DNA of 10,076 nucleotides from Pseudomonadota bacterium (GTDB lineage Bacteria; Pseudomonadota; Gammaproteobacteria; Steroidobacterales; Steroidobacteraceae): assembly GCA_021805275.1 (NCBI GenBank), contig JAJZFQ010000084.1:1-10076 (forward strand), written 5' to 3'. The notes beneath the pieces are model-generated. The model was given only the letters and a program-made list of their open reading frames with translations, was not told the origin of the DNA and made no database searches. Below are positions 1-7,675 of the stretch, one piece after another; the stretch's first letter is position 1; each line of letters opens with the position of its first letter. The translations under genes were made by a program, and so were the position numbers.

Positions 1-165
1 AAAACGAAGGGTCCTTGACGCTGATGTGGGACCTTGGGGGGAGGACACAGCGAGCTACGGGAGTCCGGCCGCAGCGTCCTCGACAGAGTTCGCCCATTTG
101 TGGGTGCGAATGATCGGGAATGACTCCGCACCGATGCGGGGGCGTCGACCCGGCGCGAGAAATCA

Positions 166-1068
166 ATGCAGCAATCCACCCAGACAGAGAAAGTCCTGCA
201 AACCACCCGACAGAGACCCCTGCGGCGTGTCGCCAGCCCCCTGGCGAAACGGCATAAGGTGTCAGCACGCGCGGAATTCGTGAGCCATTTGCGCTATGTG
301 GGCATGTCGCGCGTCCCTGAAATCGGAATATGCGTCGATCGCTTCTTGCTGCGGCGCGCGGATGCCATGAACGGGTGCCGATCGTGCATCAGCTCGCATC
401 GCCGCCAAGGGTTCCATCACAGTTTCGCGGATCAACAGCTGGCTGCAGACAGCCTGCTTGTCGCCAGTGAAAATCGAACTGCTTGTGCCGGGGGTGTTGG
501 CGCTGCCGCATTCGTATGGTACCTCATCGAGCACCGCCATGGCCGCACTACCGCCCGAAATGCCACTCAGCTTTCGTCGTCCGGCAGAGTCAATCACGCG
601 AGGGGAGTGCGGCCGTCGCTGACAATCACGGAATGTGCAACCGAGCTGCAGATGCGACGCGTTTTCCTCTCGGGGGACCACGACCTGACGCGAACGGCCG
701 CGGTTGCTGAGTTTGCATCCGGGCTCGGCGTGTCAGTCCGAGAGCGTGAGCGAAATTCCCTCTCGCATCTCGGCACTGGGCTTGCCACGCATTACTGCCG
801 ATTGTGCATGGGCTTCACCAGTTGGCCGACTGGAAGCACGGATGGCTCCCCAATGAATATTTCCATCGAGGCTGGATTTAGCGATGGAACGCGCGTTTCG
901 CGGCAGTCCAAGGGCATCTGCGGCTTTTCCCTTCACTTACCGCCGGCTGAACGTGTGCACGAGTGCGAACACCAACGTAGCGCTCGTGCCGGGATTTCAC
1001 TGCCGGCCACTGAAGTTCAGGGCCCGACGATGCCGGTCGCCGATAGCGCAGATCACACGAAACTATAG
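166..1068 (+). pseudogene. Decayed GlxA-family (DJ-1/PfpI + AraC HTH) transcriptional regulator remnant
   Basis: Intact family members have an N-terminal DJ-1/PfpI-like amidase domain and a C-terminal pair of AraC-type helix-turn-helix motifs. This 300-codon stop-free frame keeps that order from about residue 39 to 264 (nt 280-957). 'EIGICVDRFLLRRADAMNG' (52-70) resembles the usual IGGICTGAFLLARAGLLNG. 'RTACAGGVGAAAFVWYLIE' (104-122) resembles the TCAGG-AA-ML-LI stretch. 'GLGVSVRERER' (186-196), 'LGTG' (202-205) and 'HYCRL' (209-213) fit the first HTH, and 'NISIEAGFSDGTRVSR' (231-246) fits the second. Spacing between these blocks matches the family, but many hydrophobic core positions are replaced. 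The roughly 100-130 N-terminal residues of the family are absent, and no ribosome-binding site precedes 166. The tail also reads as AraC-like in another frame near 884-955 (RAFR...YRRL), suggesting a frameshift. Resemblance is by eye only. It may once have controlled the downstream receptor gene. Alternatives are a very divergent functional gene or a chance ORF. Confidence 0.5.
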
Positions 1069-1083
1069 CGAAATAATGCTTCC

Positions 1084-1089
1084 GGAGGG
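1084..1089 (+). promoter_or_regulatory. Ribosome-binding site of the TonB-dependent receptor gene
   Basis: GGAGGG lies 6 bases before the ATG at 1096. It is a strong Shine-Dalgarno match with short but workable spacing and supports 1096 as the true start. Confidence 0.8.
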
Positions 1090-1095
1090 TCCGCG

Positions 1096-3831
1096 ATGAA
1101 ATCCAAGGTCTCCTACGCCGTTGCGGCAATTCTAAGTGGCGCATCGCTCAACGCATTCGCGGCACCTACGACGTCTCAGGCAACGGCCTCCGCGGCGTCG
1201 GTGCCCGCGGCGAATACCAAGACGCTCCAAAGCACCGGAGACGGGACTCTTGCAGAGGTCGTCGTGACGGCACAGCGCCGACGGCAGAACATCCAGAACG
1301 TGCCAATCTCGATGCAAGCACTAACCTCGCAGGCCCTGTCCCAGCTTCACGTGGAAACGTTTGACGATTACGTCAAATATCTGCCGAACGTGTCCTCTGC
1401 CGACAACGGCCCTGGACAGAACGAAATCTTCATGCGCGGGCTGAGTGCCGGAGCACAGCCCAGTCAGGGAAGCGGCTCCACCGCCGTCTGGCCGAATGTC
1501 GCAGTTTACTTGGACAATCAGTCCGGGCAGCTTCCCGGCAGAAACCTCGATGTATACGCTGCGGATCTCAACCGCATCGAGGTGCTGGAGGGGCCGCAAG
1601 GTACGCTGTTCGGCGCCGGAGCAGAGGCGGGCGTGATCCGCTACATCACCAATAAGCCGGACCTTAAAAAAATGGAGGCTAATTTCACAGCGGACTATAG
1701 CGTGACCGCGCACGGTGATCCGAACGAAGGTCTGACAGCAGTGCTCAACCTCCCTGTCGTCAAAGGGAAGTTCGGGCTGCGCGTTGTGCTATACAACGAC
1801 AGCCGAGGTGGCTACATCAACAATGTGCCTGCGACTTTCACGCGGAAAAACACGGACGTCGGAATTCATTACGCTAACTATCCGGCCGTCAATGGCCAAT
1901 GTCCGGACGGGCAACCGAATAACGGCTGGTGCGTCCCCCCCGGAAGCCCAGCCATCGACAATTACAATATGGCGGCGCGAGCAATTAACCCGGCGACCTA
2001 TAAAGGAGGGCGGATCGAGGCGCTCTATCGGATCAATTCAGACTGGGACGTGCTGATCACACAGATGTACCAGACTCTCGACACGAACGGCGTATTCTAT
2101 CAGCAGCCGTATGCATCGGACGGCCAGCCGCTCGCACCCCTCGAGGTGACCCAGTTCAACCCGAGCTTCGATAACGACCATTTCGAGGACACCGCATGGA
2201 CCGTGAGGGGCCGAATTGGGCCTTTGAGGGCCGTCTATACCGGCGGATACCTCGATCGCCACGTTGAACAGGTCGGCGATTACACCAACTATTCACGCGG
2301 CGTTTACGCAGATTATTATCAGTGCTATGGACCCGGAACCGGCGGGGACACTGGGCTTCAGTCGACGTGCTACTCACCAAGCGCAATCTGGCGCTCGGTG
2401 GAGCAAAACAAGCACCTGCAGAACGAGTTTAGGGTAAGCACGCCGAGTGATTGGCGGTGGCGCGCCATCGCAGGCGTATTTATCGATGACAATAAGCTGT
2501 ACGATCAGTCCGATTGGCGCTACAAGACTGTTCCTGCGTGCACATCAAACGCGCCTGCCGGAAGTCCTGGTAATGTGGGCTGCTTTTCGTTGATCGGAAC
2601 TGCCCCAGGGGCATCGGTCGTCAATCCGGGTGTACGCGACCCCCATAGCTCATTCTATCAAGATGATGTGCGCGATACCAAACAGACTGCATTCTATGTG
2701 TCAATGGATTACGACATCATACCGAAAGTCCTGACCGCGACAATTGGAACCCGGCACTTCAAATTTGAGAACTCCTTCAAGGGAGCTGTGAACGGGAGTT
2801 TTGGCTGTTTCGAGCATGGAGTGGTTCCGGGTGGATGTCAGGGGTCGCCTACTGCGTACAATTTGAACGCGGAGCATCTGGATGACACGGAGTCCGGGTT
2901 TAAGAGCCGCGCGAATCTGACATGGCATATTACGCCCGAAGTAATGGTCTATTACACGTGGTCCCAAGGGTTTAGACCGGGCGGATTCAATCAAAACGGA
3001 GGATCGCAGCACGCGTTTGGGCCGGACGGCCTGGCGCAGTATCTTCTGCCGGCCGCGTACCACTCCGACTCACTCACCAATAATGAAGTCGGGTGGAAAA
3101 CTGAGTTGCTTGGGGATCATGTGCAATGGGACGGAGCGGTGTACCGCGAAAATTGGGATAACGTGCAGGTCGCCTTTTTCGACCCAGGGTTGGTGGGCAA
3201 CGTATTCTACGATACCAACGGGCAAAATTTTGTGCTAAGGGGAGTCGAGACATCGTTGGTGGCGCGCGTGCTTAGTGGGTTGACTTTGCAGGCGGCGGCA
3301 TCGTGGAACCACAGTAGGCAAACGAATTCGCCTGCGCTGATCGACAATAATCCGGCTAGCATCAATTTCGGTAAAGCGATCACCGAGAGTTGCGGGGGCG
3401 CTGCCTATGTATCCGGCTCATGCGCCCCGATTTCTAATCCGTTTGGTCCCATCGGATCCCCAACGGCGAATTCCCCGCCCATTCAGTTTAGCCTGCGCGC
3501 GCGCTACGACTGGGCGTGGGGAAACTATACGGCATACGTGCAAGGAGGCGTGGTGCATGTCGGTCACTCATTTTCGCAGGCGGGGTCAAACCCAACTATC
3601 GCCCAGGCGGGAGCAATCACGACTGGCCGGCTGAGATTTGAGATGCCTGCATACACGACGTATGACGCTGCCGTCGGAATTGCGAAGGATGCATGGGCCG
3701 TATCGGTGTACGGCGCGAATCTCAATAATTCCAACGCCTCTGTATTCACGAGTTCGGACGAATTTATCGTAGCGGAAACGCCACTCCGCCCGCGGGTGGT
3801 GGGCGTTCGTATCGGCTACAGGTTCCGCTAG
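1096..3831 (+). CDS. TonB-dependent outer-membrane receptor
   Basis: An outer-membrane beta-barrel transporter that imports a large or scarce ligand into the periplasm using TonB-ExbBD energy. The 911-residue product begins with a signal peptide (1-23, ending in 'NAFAA'). The TonB box 'EVVVTAQR' is at 54-61. A plug domain follows at about 65-190, with the characteristic 'IEVLEGPQGTLFGAGAEAGV' (161-180). The rest is barrel, with family-typical 'YYTWSQGFRPGGFN' (619-632) and 'NNEVGWKTEL' (662-671), and it ends in 'VGVRIGYRFR' with a penultimate aromatic residue. There is no N-terminal STN signalling domain, so it is probably not a sigma-regulator transducer. Ten barrel cysteines fall in five close pairs (269/279, 410/425, 482/496, 571/581, 766/776), consistent with disulfide-closed loops. 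The quinohaemoprotein gene starts 70 bases downstream with no visible terminator, so co-transcription is likely. The ligand cannot be read from the sequence; substrate, PQQ or a metal chelate are candidates. Family assignment is secure. Confidence 0.95.
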   Translation: MKSKVSYAVAAILSGASLNAFAAPTTSQATASAASVPAANTKTLQSTGDGTLAEVVVTAQRRRQNIQNVPISMQALTSQALSQLHVETFDDYVKYLPNVSSADNGPGQNEIFMRGLSAGAQPSQGSGSTAVWPNVAVYLDNQSGQLPGRNLDVYAADLNRIEVLEGPQGTLFGAGAEAGVIRYITNKPDLKKMEANFTADYSVTAHGDPNEGLTAVLNLPVVKGKFGLRVVLYNDSRGGYINNVPATFTRKNTDVGIHYANYPAVNGQCPDGQPNNGWCVPPGSPAIDNYNMAARAINPATYKGGRIEALYRINSDWDVLITQMYQTLDTNGVFYQQPYASDGQPLAPLEVTQFNPSFDNDHFEDTAWTVRGRIGPLRAVYTGGYLDRHVEQVGDYTNYSRGVYADYYQCYGPGTGGDTGLQSTCYSPSAIWRSVEQNKHLQNEFRVSTPSDWRWRAIAGVFIDDNKLYDQSDWRYKTVPACTSNAPAGSPGNVGCFSLIGTAPGASVVNPGVRDPHSSFYQDDVRDTKQTAFYVSMDYDIIPKVLTATIGTRHFKFENSFKGAVNGSFGCFEHGVVPGGCQGSPTAYNLNAEHLDDTESGFKSRANLTWHITPEVMVYYTWSQGFRPGGFNQNGGSQHAFGPDGLAQYLLPAAYHSDSLTNNEVGWKTELLGDHVQWDGAVYRENWDNVQVAFFDPGLVGNVFYDTNGQNFVLRGVETSLVARVLSGLTLQAAASWNHSRQTNSPALIDNNPASINFGKAITESCGGAAYVSGSCAPISNPFGPIGSPTANSPPIQFSLRARYDWAWGNYTAYVQGGVVHVGHSFSQAGSNPTIAQAGAITTGRLRFEMPAYTTYDAAVGIAKDAWAVSVYGANLNNSNASVFTSSDEFIVAETPLRPRVVGVRIGYRFR

Positions 3832-3888
3832 AAGCGACAATGCTACGCGGCACGATATGCTTGACGTATTGCAAGTCATCGAAAAGCG

Positions 3889-3895
3889 GAGGGGC
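3889..3895 (+). promoter_or_regulatory. Ribosome-binding site deciding the dehydrogenase start
   Basis: GGAGGGG lies 6 bases before the ATG at 3902. The ATG at 3857, 45 bases upstream in the same frame, has no such site and would put charged residues ahead of the signal peptide, so 3902 is preferred. Confidence 0.75.
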
Positions 3896-3901
3896 AGGTC
3901 A

Positions 3902-6118
3902 ATGAATCACGCGCATGAGCGATCGCTGACTGGTATCAAAGGGATTGCCATAGGAGGCGCGTTGATACTCATGACTATTGGTGTCTCGCGTCAGGTGGCA
4001 GCGCACGGTGCGGCTTTCCCGGCGGGCTGGGTTGATTCGGCGCGGCTCGCGGCGGCGGATCACGAGCCGCAGAATTGGCTCACACCGGGTCGTGACCAGG
4101 ACGGGACGTACTTCTCTCCCCTCAAGTCGATCAATGCTGGCAATGTCAAGCAACTTGGCTTTGCCTGGCAATATGATCTGGGCACCACCCGTGGCCAAGA
4201 GGCGACGCCGATAGTGGTTGATGGAGTCATGTACACGTCGGGCGAGCGAGGCTATGTCTATGCGCTCAATGCCGCGACGGGCGGGCAGCTCTGGCGATTC
4301 GATCCGCATGTCAACCCGCAGTCGATGCGGAATCCCTGCTGCGATCTGGTGAATCGGGGCGTCGCGGTGTGGAAGGGGAAAGTCTACGTCGCGTCCGTGG
4401 ACGGACGGCTGCACGCGCTGGATGCCGCGACTGGGCGCCAACTCTGGAGTGTCGATACGATCGTGAATCACTCCCTGCCCTACTCGAGCACGGGGGCGCC
4501 AATCGTTGCGGGTAATGTAGTCGTTATCGGAAACAGCGGCTCTGACATGGGCAAGCGGGGCGTGCGGGGGTATGTTTCCGCTTACGACTGGCAGACGGGC
4601 GCGCTGAAGTGGCGATTCTTCACGGTGCCGCCGCCGCTCGGTCAGCCCTCCGGCAATTCCGCGCTCAAACTCGCAGCGAAGACCTGGAATTTGAGACCCG
4701 GTGACGGCTACGAGGGCGGGGGAGTGGTTTGGGACGGTATCGCTTATGACCCGAAGCTCAATCTGGTTTACTTTGGAACTTCAAATGCCGCTCCGTACAA
4801 TCTCCGCAAATTAGGTCCAGCGCAGGGAGACTGCCTGTTCACTGCCAGCATTCTGGCGGTCAACGCCACCACAGGCCGTTTAGCGTGGTACTACCAGGAG
4901 GTGCCTGGTGACCATTGGGATTTCGATGCGACGCAGAAACTCATCCTCACGTCGCTGCGCATAAATGGGCGGCATCGCTCCGTTCTGATGCAGGCCGCGA
5001 AGGACGGATTCTTCTATATCCTCGACCGTAGGACCGGGAAGTTATTGTCGGCGAAAGCCTATGTATACGTGAATTGGGCTTCGCGCATTGGAAAGACCGG
5101 ACGTCCGGTTCTGACGGCGCAGAGTGACTGGTACAGTGGCCCGAAGAACGTCTACCCATCGTGGGCGGGAGGCCATACCTGGAATCCCATGTCCTACGAC
5201 CCGCTCACTGGCTATGTCTATATTCCGACCATCGATGCGTCAAATGTTTGGGTCAACGTTCAAAACAATGGTGGGTCGGTCAAATATATCGACGGATTTT
5301 TCACGGTAAACGGAATCACGCCGGATAATACGTATAACGCGAGAAGTCTCGCGCCCCTATTCGGACCGTTGCCGAGCTTGAAGTCGTTGAGGAAGACTCG
5401 AGGCGTGCCTCTGGTCCGTGAAATCCTCAAGGCCTGGGATCCGGTGAAGGAACGGGTTGTGTGGCAACACACAACTTCGTCCGGTGTCCGGGGCTATGAC
5501 GGCGGTGTGCTCTCCACGGCCGGAAATCTGGTGATTCAGGGTAGAGGGTCCGGGCAGCTGTGGGTTTATGCGGCCGATAGCGGCAAGGTTCTCAAGGTGA
5601 TCCGCACCGGCAGCCATATCATGGCAGCGCCCATGACATATGCGGTCAGAGGAGTCCAATATGTCGCGGTGCAGGCGGGGTATGGCGGGGCCGCCATCAC
5701 CGTAGGTCCTGTTCCGCCAAGCAGTGCGGCGGCGAGATATCTGAACATCAATCGCATCGTGGCGTTCAAACTTGGCGGCGGGCGGGTTCCGAGACCACCT
5801 CGACGCAAGCCGACAATATTCTCCAGGCCGCCGGCGCAAGCCGCCTCCCAGGAGATAATCAACCGCGGAGAAGTCCTGTTCGTTCAGGAATGCTCGAGGT
5901 GCCACGTGATGGGTGTCAGCGTGACTCCCGACTTGAGGACCATCCCGCTGGACCGCAGTGCGTTCATCGATGACGTGGTTCTAAAAGGAGTTCTGGCGCA
6001 GGGTGGAATGGAGAAGTTCGGTGATGTGCTGAGCGAGGCTGACGTCCAAGCCATTCGCGCCTATCTCATCAATCAGGCGTGGGTGGCCTACGACGAGCAG
6101 CGTAGCGCGCGTAAATGA
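3902..6118 (+). CDS. PQQ-dependent quinohaemoprotein alcohol dehydrogenase (type II, C-terminal cytochrome c)
   Basis: A periplasmic enzyme that oxidises a primary or secondary alcohol with PQQ and passes electrons to its own haem c. The 738-residue product has a signal peptide (about 1-35) and an eight-bladed propeller (about 55-625) with tryptophan-docking repeats such as 'DAATGRQLWSVDT' (174-186). Active-site marks are the vicinal Cys146-Cys147 pair in 'NPCCD', Trp277 in 'GGGVVWDGIAYDP' (stacks on PQQ), metal ligand Asn295 in 'FGTSNAAPYN', catalytic Asp340 in 'PGDHWDFDATQ', and Lys367. The C-terminal cytochrome domain has CxxCH at 664-668 and a probable axial Met703 in 'GGMEKF'. Two oddities stand out. 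Asp342 sits two residues after the catalytic Asp, as in lanthanide-type enzymes. The loop that normally supplies the metal-binding Glu ('GAE-GVRGY') reads 'GSDMGKRGVRGY', with Asp215 and a short insertion. The gene follows the TonB receptor and is probably its operon partner. No PQQ biosynthesis genes lie in the window. The length fits type II quinohaemoproteins; the physiological substrate is unknown. Confidence 0.93.
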   Translation: MNHAHERSLTGIKGIAIGGALILMTIGVSRQVAAHGAAFPAGWVDSARLAAADHEPQNWLTPGRDQDGTYFSPLKSINAGNVKQLGFAWQYDLGTTRGQEATPIVVDGVMYTSGERGYVYALNAATGGQLWRFDPHVNPQSMRNPCCDLVNRGVAVWKGKVYVASVDGRLHALDAATGRQLWSVDTIVNHSLPYSSTGAPIVAGNVVVIGNSGSDMGKRGVRGYVSAYDWQTGALKWRFFTVPPPLGQPSGNSALKLAAKTWNLRPGDGYEGGGVVWDGIAYDPKLNLVYFGTSNAAPYNLRKLGPAQGDCLFTASILAVNATTGRLAWYYQEVPGDHWDFDATQKLILTSLRINGRHRSVLMQAAKDGFFYILDRRTGKLLSAKAYVYVNWASRIGKTGRPVLTAQSDWYSGPKNVYPSWAGGHTWNPMSYDPLTGYVYIPTIDASNVWVNVQNNGGSVKYIDGFFTVNGITPDNTYNARSLAPLFGPLPSLKSLRKTRGVPLVREILKAWDPVKERVVWQHTTSSGVRGYDGGVLSTAGNLVIQGRGSGQLWVYAADSGKVLKVIRTGSHIMAAPMTYAVRGVQYVAVQAGYGGAAITVGPVPPSSAAARYLNINRIVAFKLGGGRVPRPPRRKPTIFSRPPAQAASQEIINRGEVLFVQECSRCHVMGVSVTPDLRTIPLDRSAFIDDVVLKGVLAQGGMEKFGDVLSEADVQAIRAYLINQAWVAYDEQRSARK

Positions 6119-6813
6119 TGGCACCGATCGAAGGCAGCGATGCTCTGGTTGGTACGTCTGCGATTGCGGGCCGTTCCGCCCGGAGCCCGGTCCCCGACCT
6201 CACTCTCTTCGTCCTTGGATCCATCTCGTTCATCGCCCGCGTCGTAGCCTGGGACAAGTTGCCGTCGGGTGCATCGCCGTCTGTCGTCGCGCTCGACTGG
6301 ATCAACGCATGGTATACAGCGCCGCTCACGCGAGGCGTCATCCTGTCGGCGGTCTTATTCTGCCTCAGTCCTCGCTCTACAGGGTCTCCAGGATTCTGTT
6401 CGTCCTGGTTGCCCGCGGTGAGGTGCCGCGCGCCATCACGTTGGCTGCGCAGGTCTGCCTGGGTGATGACCGAAAGCGCGCGGGTCAAGGGTTCGCGGGA
6501 AGTTCGAATGTGCAGTTTTCCCCTGTGGCAGTTATTCGGTTGCCGTGGCGGCGATACCAATGAGGATCGCCATCGCTCTCGAGAAGGACCTGGCGTGCCG
6601 GTTCTGAACCGGCGCGGCCTCGACCGCGGTGGCGTTAGCGGCATACTCGGCCCGCGGGTGCCTACGCGCTGATTGTCCTCGTGAATTGTAATTTCGAGCC
6701 ACTATTCTTTGTTGCACAGCATCGCGGGGTGGTTGAAGGGCCTGGTGAAAACCGGACATGGAAACCACTGGGTAGCACCTAAGAACGTCGCAGTAGCGGG
6801 GGGAGTCGGGAAA
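6119..6813. other. Gap of about 700 bases with no recognisable gene
   Basis: Both strands have open frames here (about 185 codons on plus from 6115, 191 on minus ending at 6069, 84 on plus from 6309). None shows a known motif, a good ribosome-binding site or protein-like composition; they are rich in Arg, Ser and Pro and overlap one another. A short CGGGC/GCCCG hairpin at 6167-6182 has no T-run, so it is not a convincing terminator. The promoter of the downstream PEBP gene presumably lies in the last 150 bases, but I see no clear -35/-10 pair. The stretch may be a decayed gene, which cannot be shown by eye. Confidence 0.5.
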
Positions 6814-7380
6814 ATGCATTGGCGGTTCTGGATTGTCGGTGCATCGTTCGCGCTTGGTGCTGTGCCGATGCCTGCGCGGAGCGCGGCGCGCTTTGCACTG
6901 TTCGCCGTGGACCGGCGGGTAGTGCAACACCTACCAATGGAATACGTGGCAGATACATTTGGATGTTCTGGCGGGAATGTTTCACCAGCGCTCTCTTGGC
7001 GCAATGCACCGATGGGAACGCGAAGCTTCGTCCTTACACTATTCGACCCCGACGAGCGCAGCACACCGTCTGGTTGGTGGCACTGGGTGGTCTACGATAT
7101 CCCGAAGGGAACCACGGAATTGGCGGCATCCGCTGGAGCGGCGCACAGTTCTCTATTGCCCAAGGGCGCGCAAGAAGGTCGCACTGATCTCGGTAACCGC
7201 GCATATGTAGGACCATGTCCGGCAAAAGGGGATCCACCACACCAGTACCAATTCACCCTGTACGCGCTGCGTATTGCTAATTTGCCCGTTGACCACGGCG
7301 CCAGCGGGGCGATGGTTACATCTGTGGCACAGAATTTCGTCTTGGCAAAGGCGGTGCTTGTCGTTCCTTACGGCAGGTAG
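6814..7380 (+). CDS. Secreted YbhB/YbcL-type phosphatidylethanolamine-binding (Raf kinase inhibitor-like) protein
   Basis: A small PEBP-fold protein, probably periplasmic. Bacterial YbhB/YbcL proteins bind small anionic or phospholipid-like ligands, and most have no defined role. The 188-residue product starts with a signal peptide (1-24, 'MHWRFWIVGASFALG' then 'PARSA'). The PEBP signature follows: 'FGCSGGNVSPALSW' (49-62), 'LTLFDPDERSTPSGWWHWVV' (74-93) containing the DPD and WWHW ligand-site residues, 'EGRTDLGNRAYVGPCPAKGD' (121-140) and 'PPHQYQFTLYAL' (141-152). Cys51 and Cys135 match the two cysteines of E. coli YbcL and could pair in the periplasm. The ATG at 6814 is chosen because GGGGGAG lies at 6799-6805 and the signal peptide begins there. 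An in-frame TTG at 6709 would add 35 residues ('MLHSIAGWLKGLVKTGHG...') but has no ribosome-binding site. The gene stands alone between two intergenic stretches, so its context gives no functional clue. Confidence 0.88.
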   Translation: MHWRFWIVGASFALGAVPMPARSAARFALFAVDRRVVQHLPMEYVADTFGCSGGNVSPALSWRNAPMGTRSFVLTLFDPDERSTPSGWWHWVVYDIPKGTTELAASAGAAHSSLLPKGAQEGRTDLGNRAYVGPCPAKGDPPHQYQFTLYALRIANLPVDHGASGAMVTSVAQNFVLAKAVLVVPYGR

Positions 7381-7675
7381 TTGCAGCGGGCGCGGGGTGG
7401 CGTAGTCAACGATGCCGCGATCTATAGCGCATGACGGCGTGAGGCCGCGGCGCAGACCCACTCGGCCGCTGCCGGGGCAAGTGCGGTCACGGTTACGGCG
7501 TTATCGAGGGGCGATGTCGCGGAGGCGCGAGCCGTGGTGCGCGTCAGCCGCAGAGACCGGCGCGCGGCCGGGGCCAAATCGTTCGACCCTCAATGTCCCG
7601 ACTTCGACAATATCCTCGGTGAACTGCCGACTTATCGCCCGTCCATGTGGGGACAGGCTTGGGCCGGGACCGCTC
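7381..7675. other. Intergenic region between convergent PEBP and hipA genes
   Basis: The PEBP gene (plus) and the hipA-type gene (minus) converge on this GC-rich stretch. I see no coding sequence, no clear intrinsic terminator with a T-run for either gene, and no repeat. The plus-strand frame across it is Arg/Pro-rich and resembles no family I know. Confidence 0.5.

Noticed and set aside
340..410. AhpD/carboxymuconolactone decarboxylase-like 'MNGCRSCISSH' motif
   Set aside because: It looks like the CxxCxxxH of AhpD-type proteins, but the flanking sequence on both sides fits the GlxA layout (LLARAGLLNGRR...HW) much better.
1040..1080. TATAGC as a -10 box for the receptor operon
   Set aside because: No acceptable -35 element lies 15-19 bases upstream, so a promoter cannot be placed confidently.
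3857..3901. Earlier in-frame ATG for the dehydrogenase
   Set aside because: It has no Shine-Dalgarno sequence and adds 15 charged residues ahead of the signal peptide. The ATG at 3902 has GGAGGGG at good spacing.
6167..6182. CGGGC/GCCCG hairpin as terminator of the receptor-dehydrogenase unit
   Set aside because: The stem is short and no T-run follows, so it does not qualify as an intrinsic terminator.
6069..6644. Minus-strand ORF of 191 codons
   Set aside because: It overlaps the 3' end of the dehydrogenase gene, is rich in Arg/Thr/Pro, and shows no motif or ribosome-binding site.
6115..6672. Plus-strand ORF of 185 codons after the dehydrogenase
   Set aside because: Its ATG overlaps the dehydrogenase stop codon, but there is no ribosome-binding site, the second half is Arg/Gly-rich, and no family is recognisable. 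Treated as non-coding or decayed.
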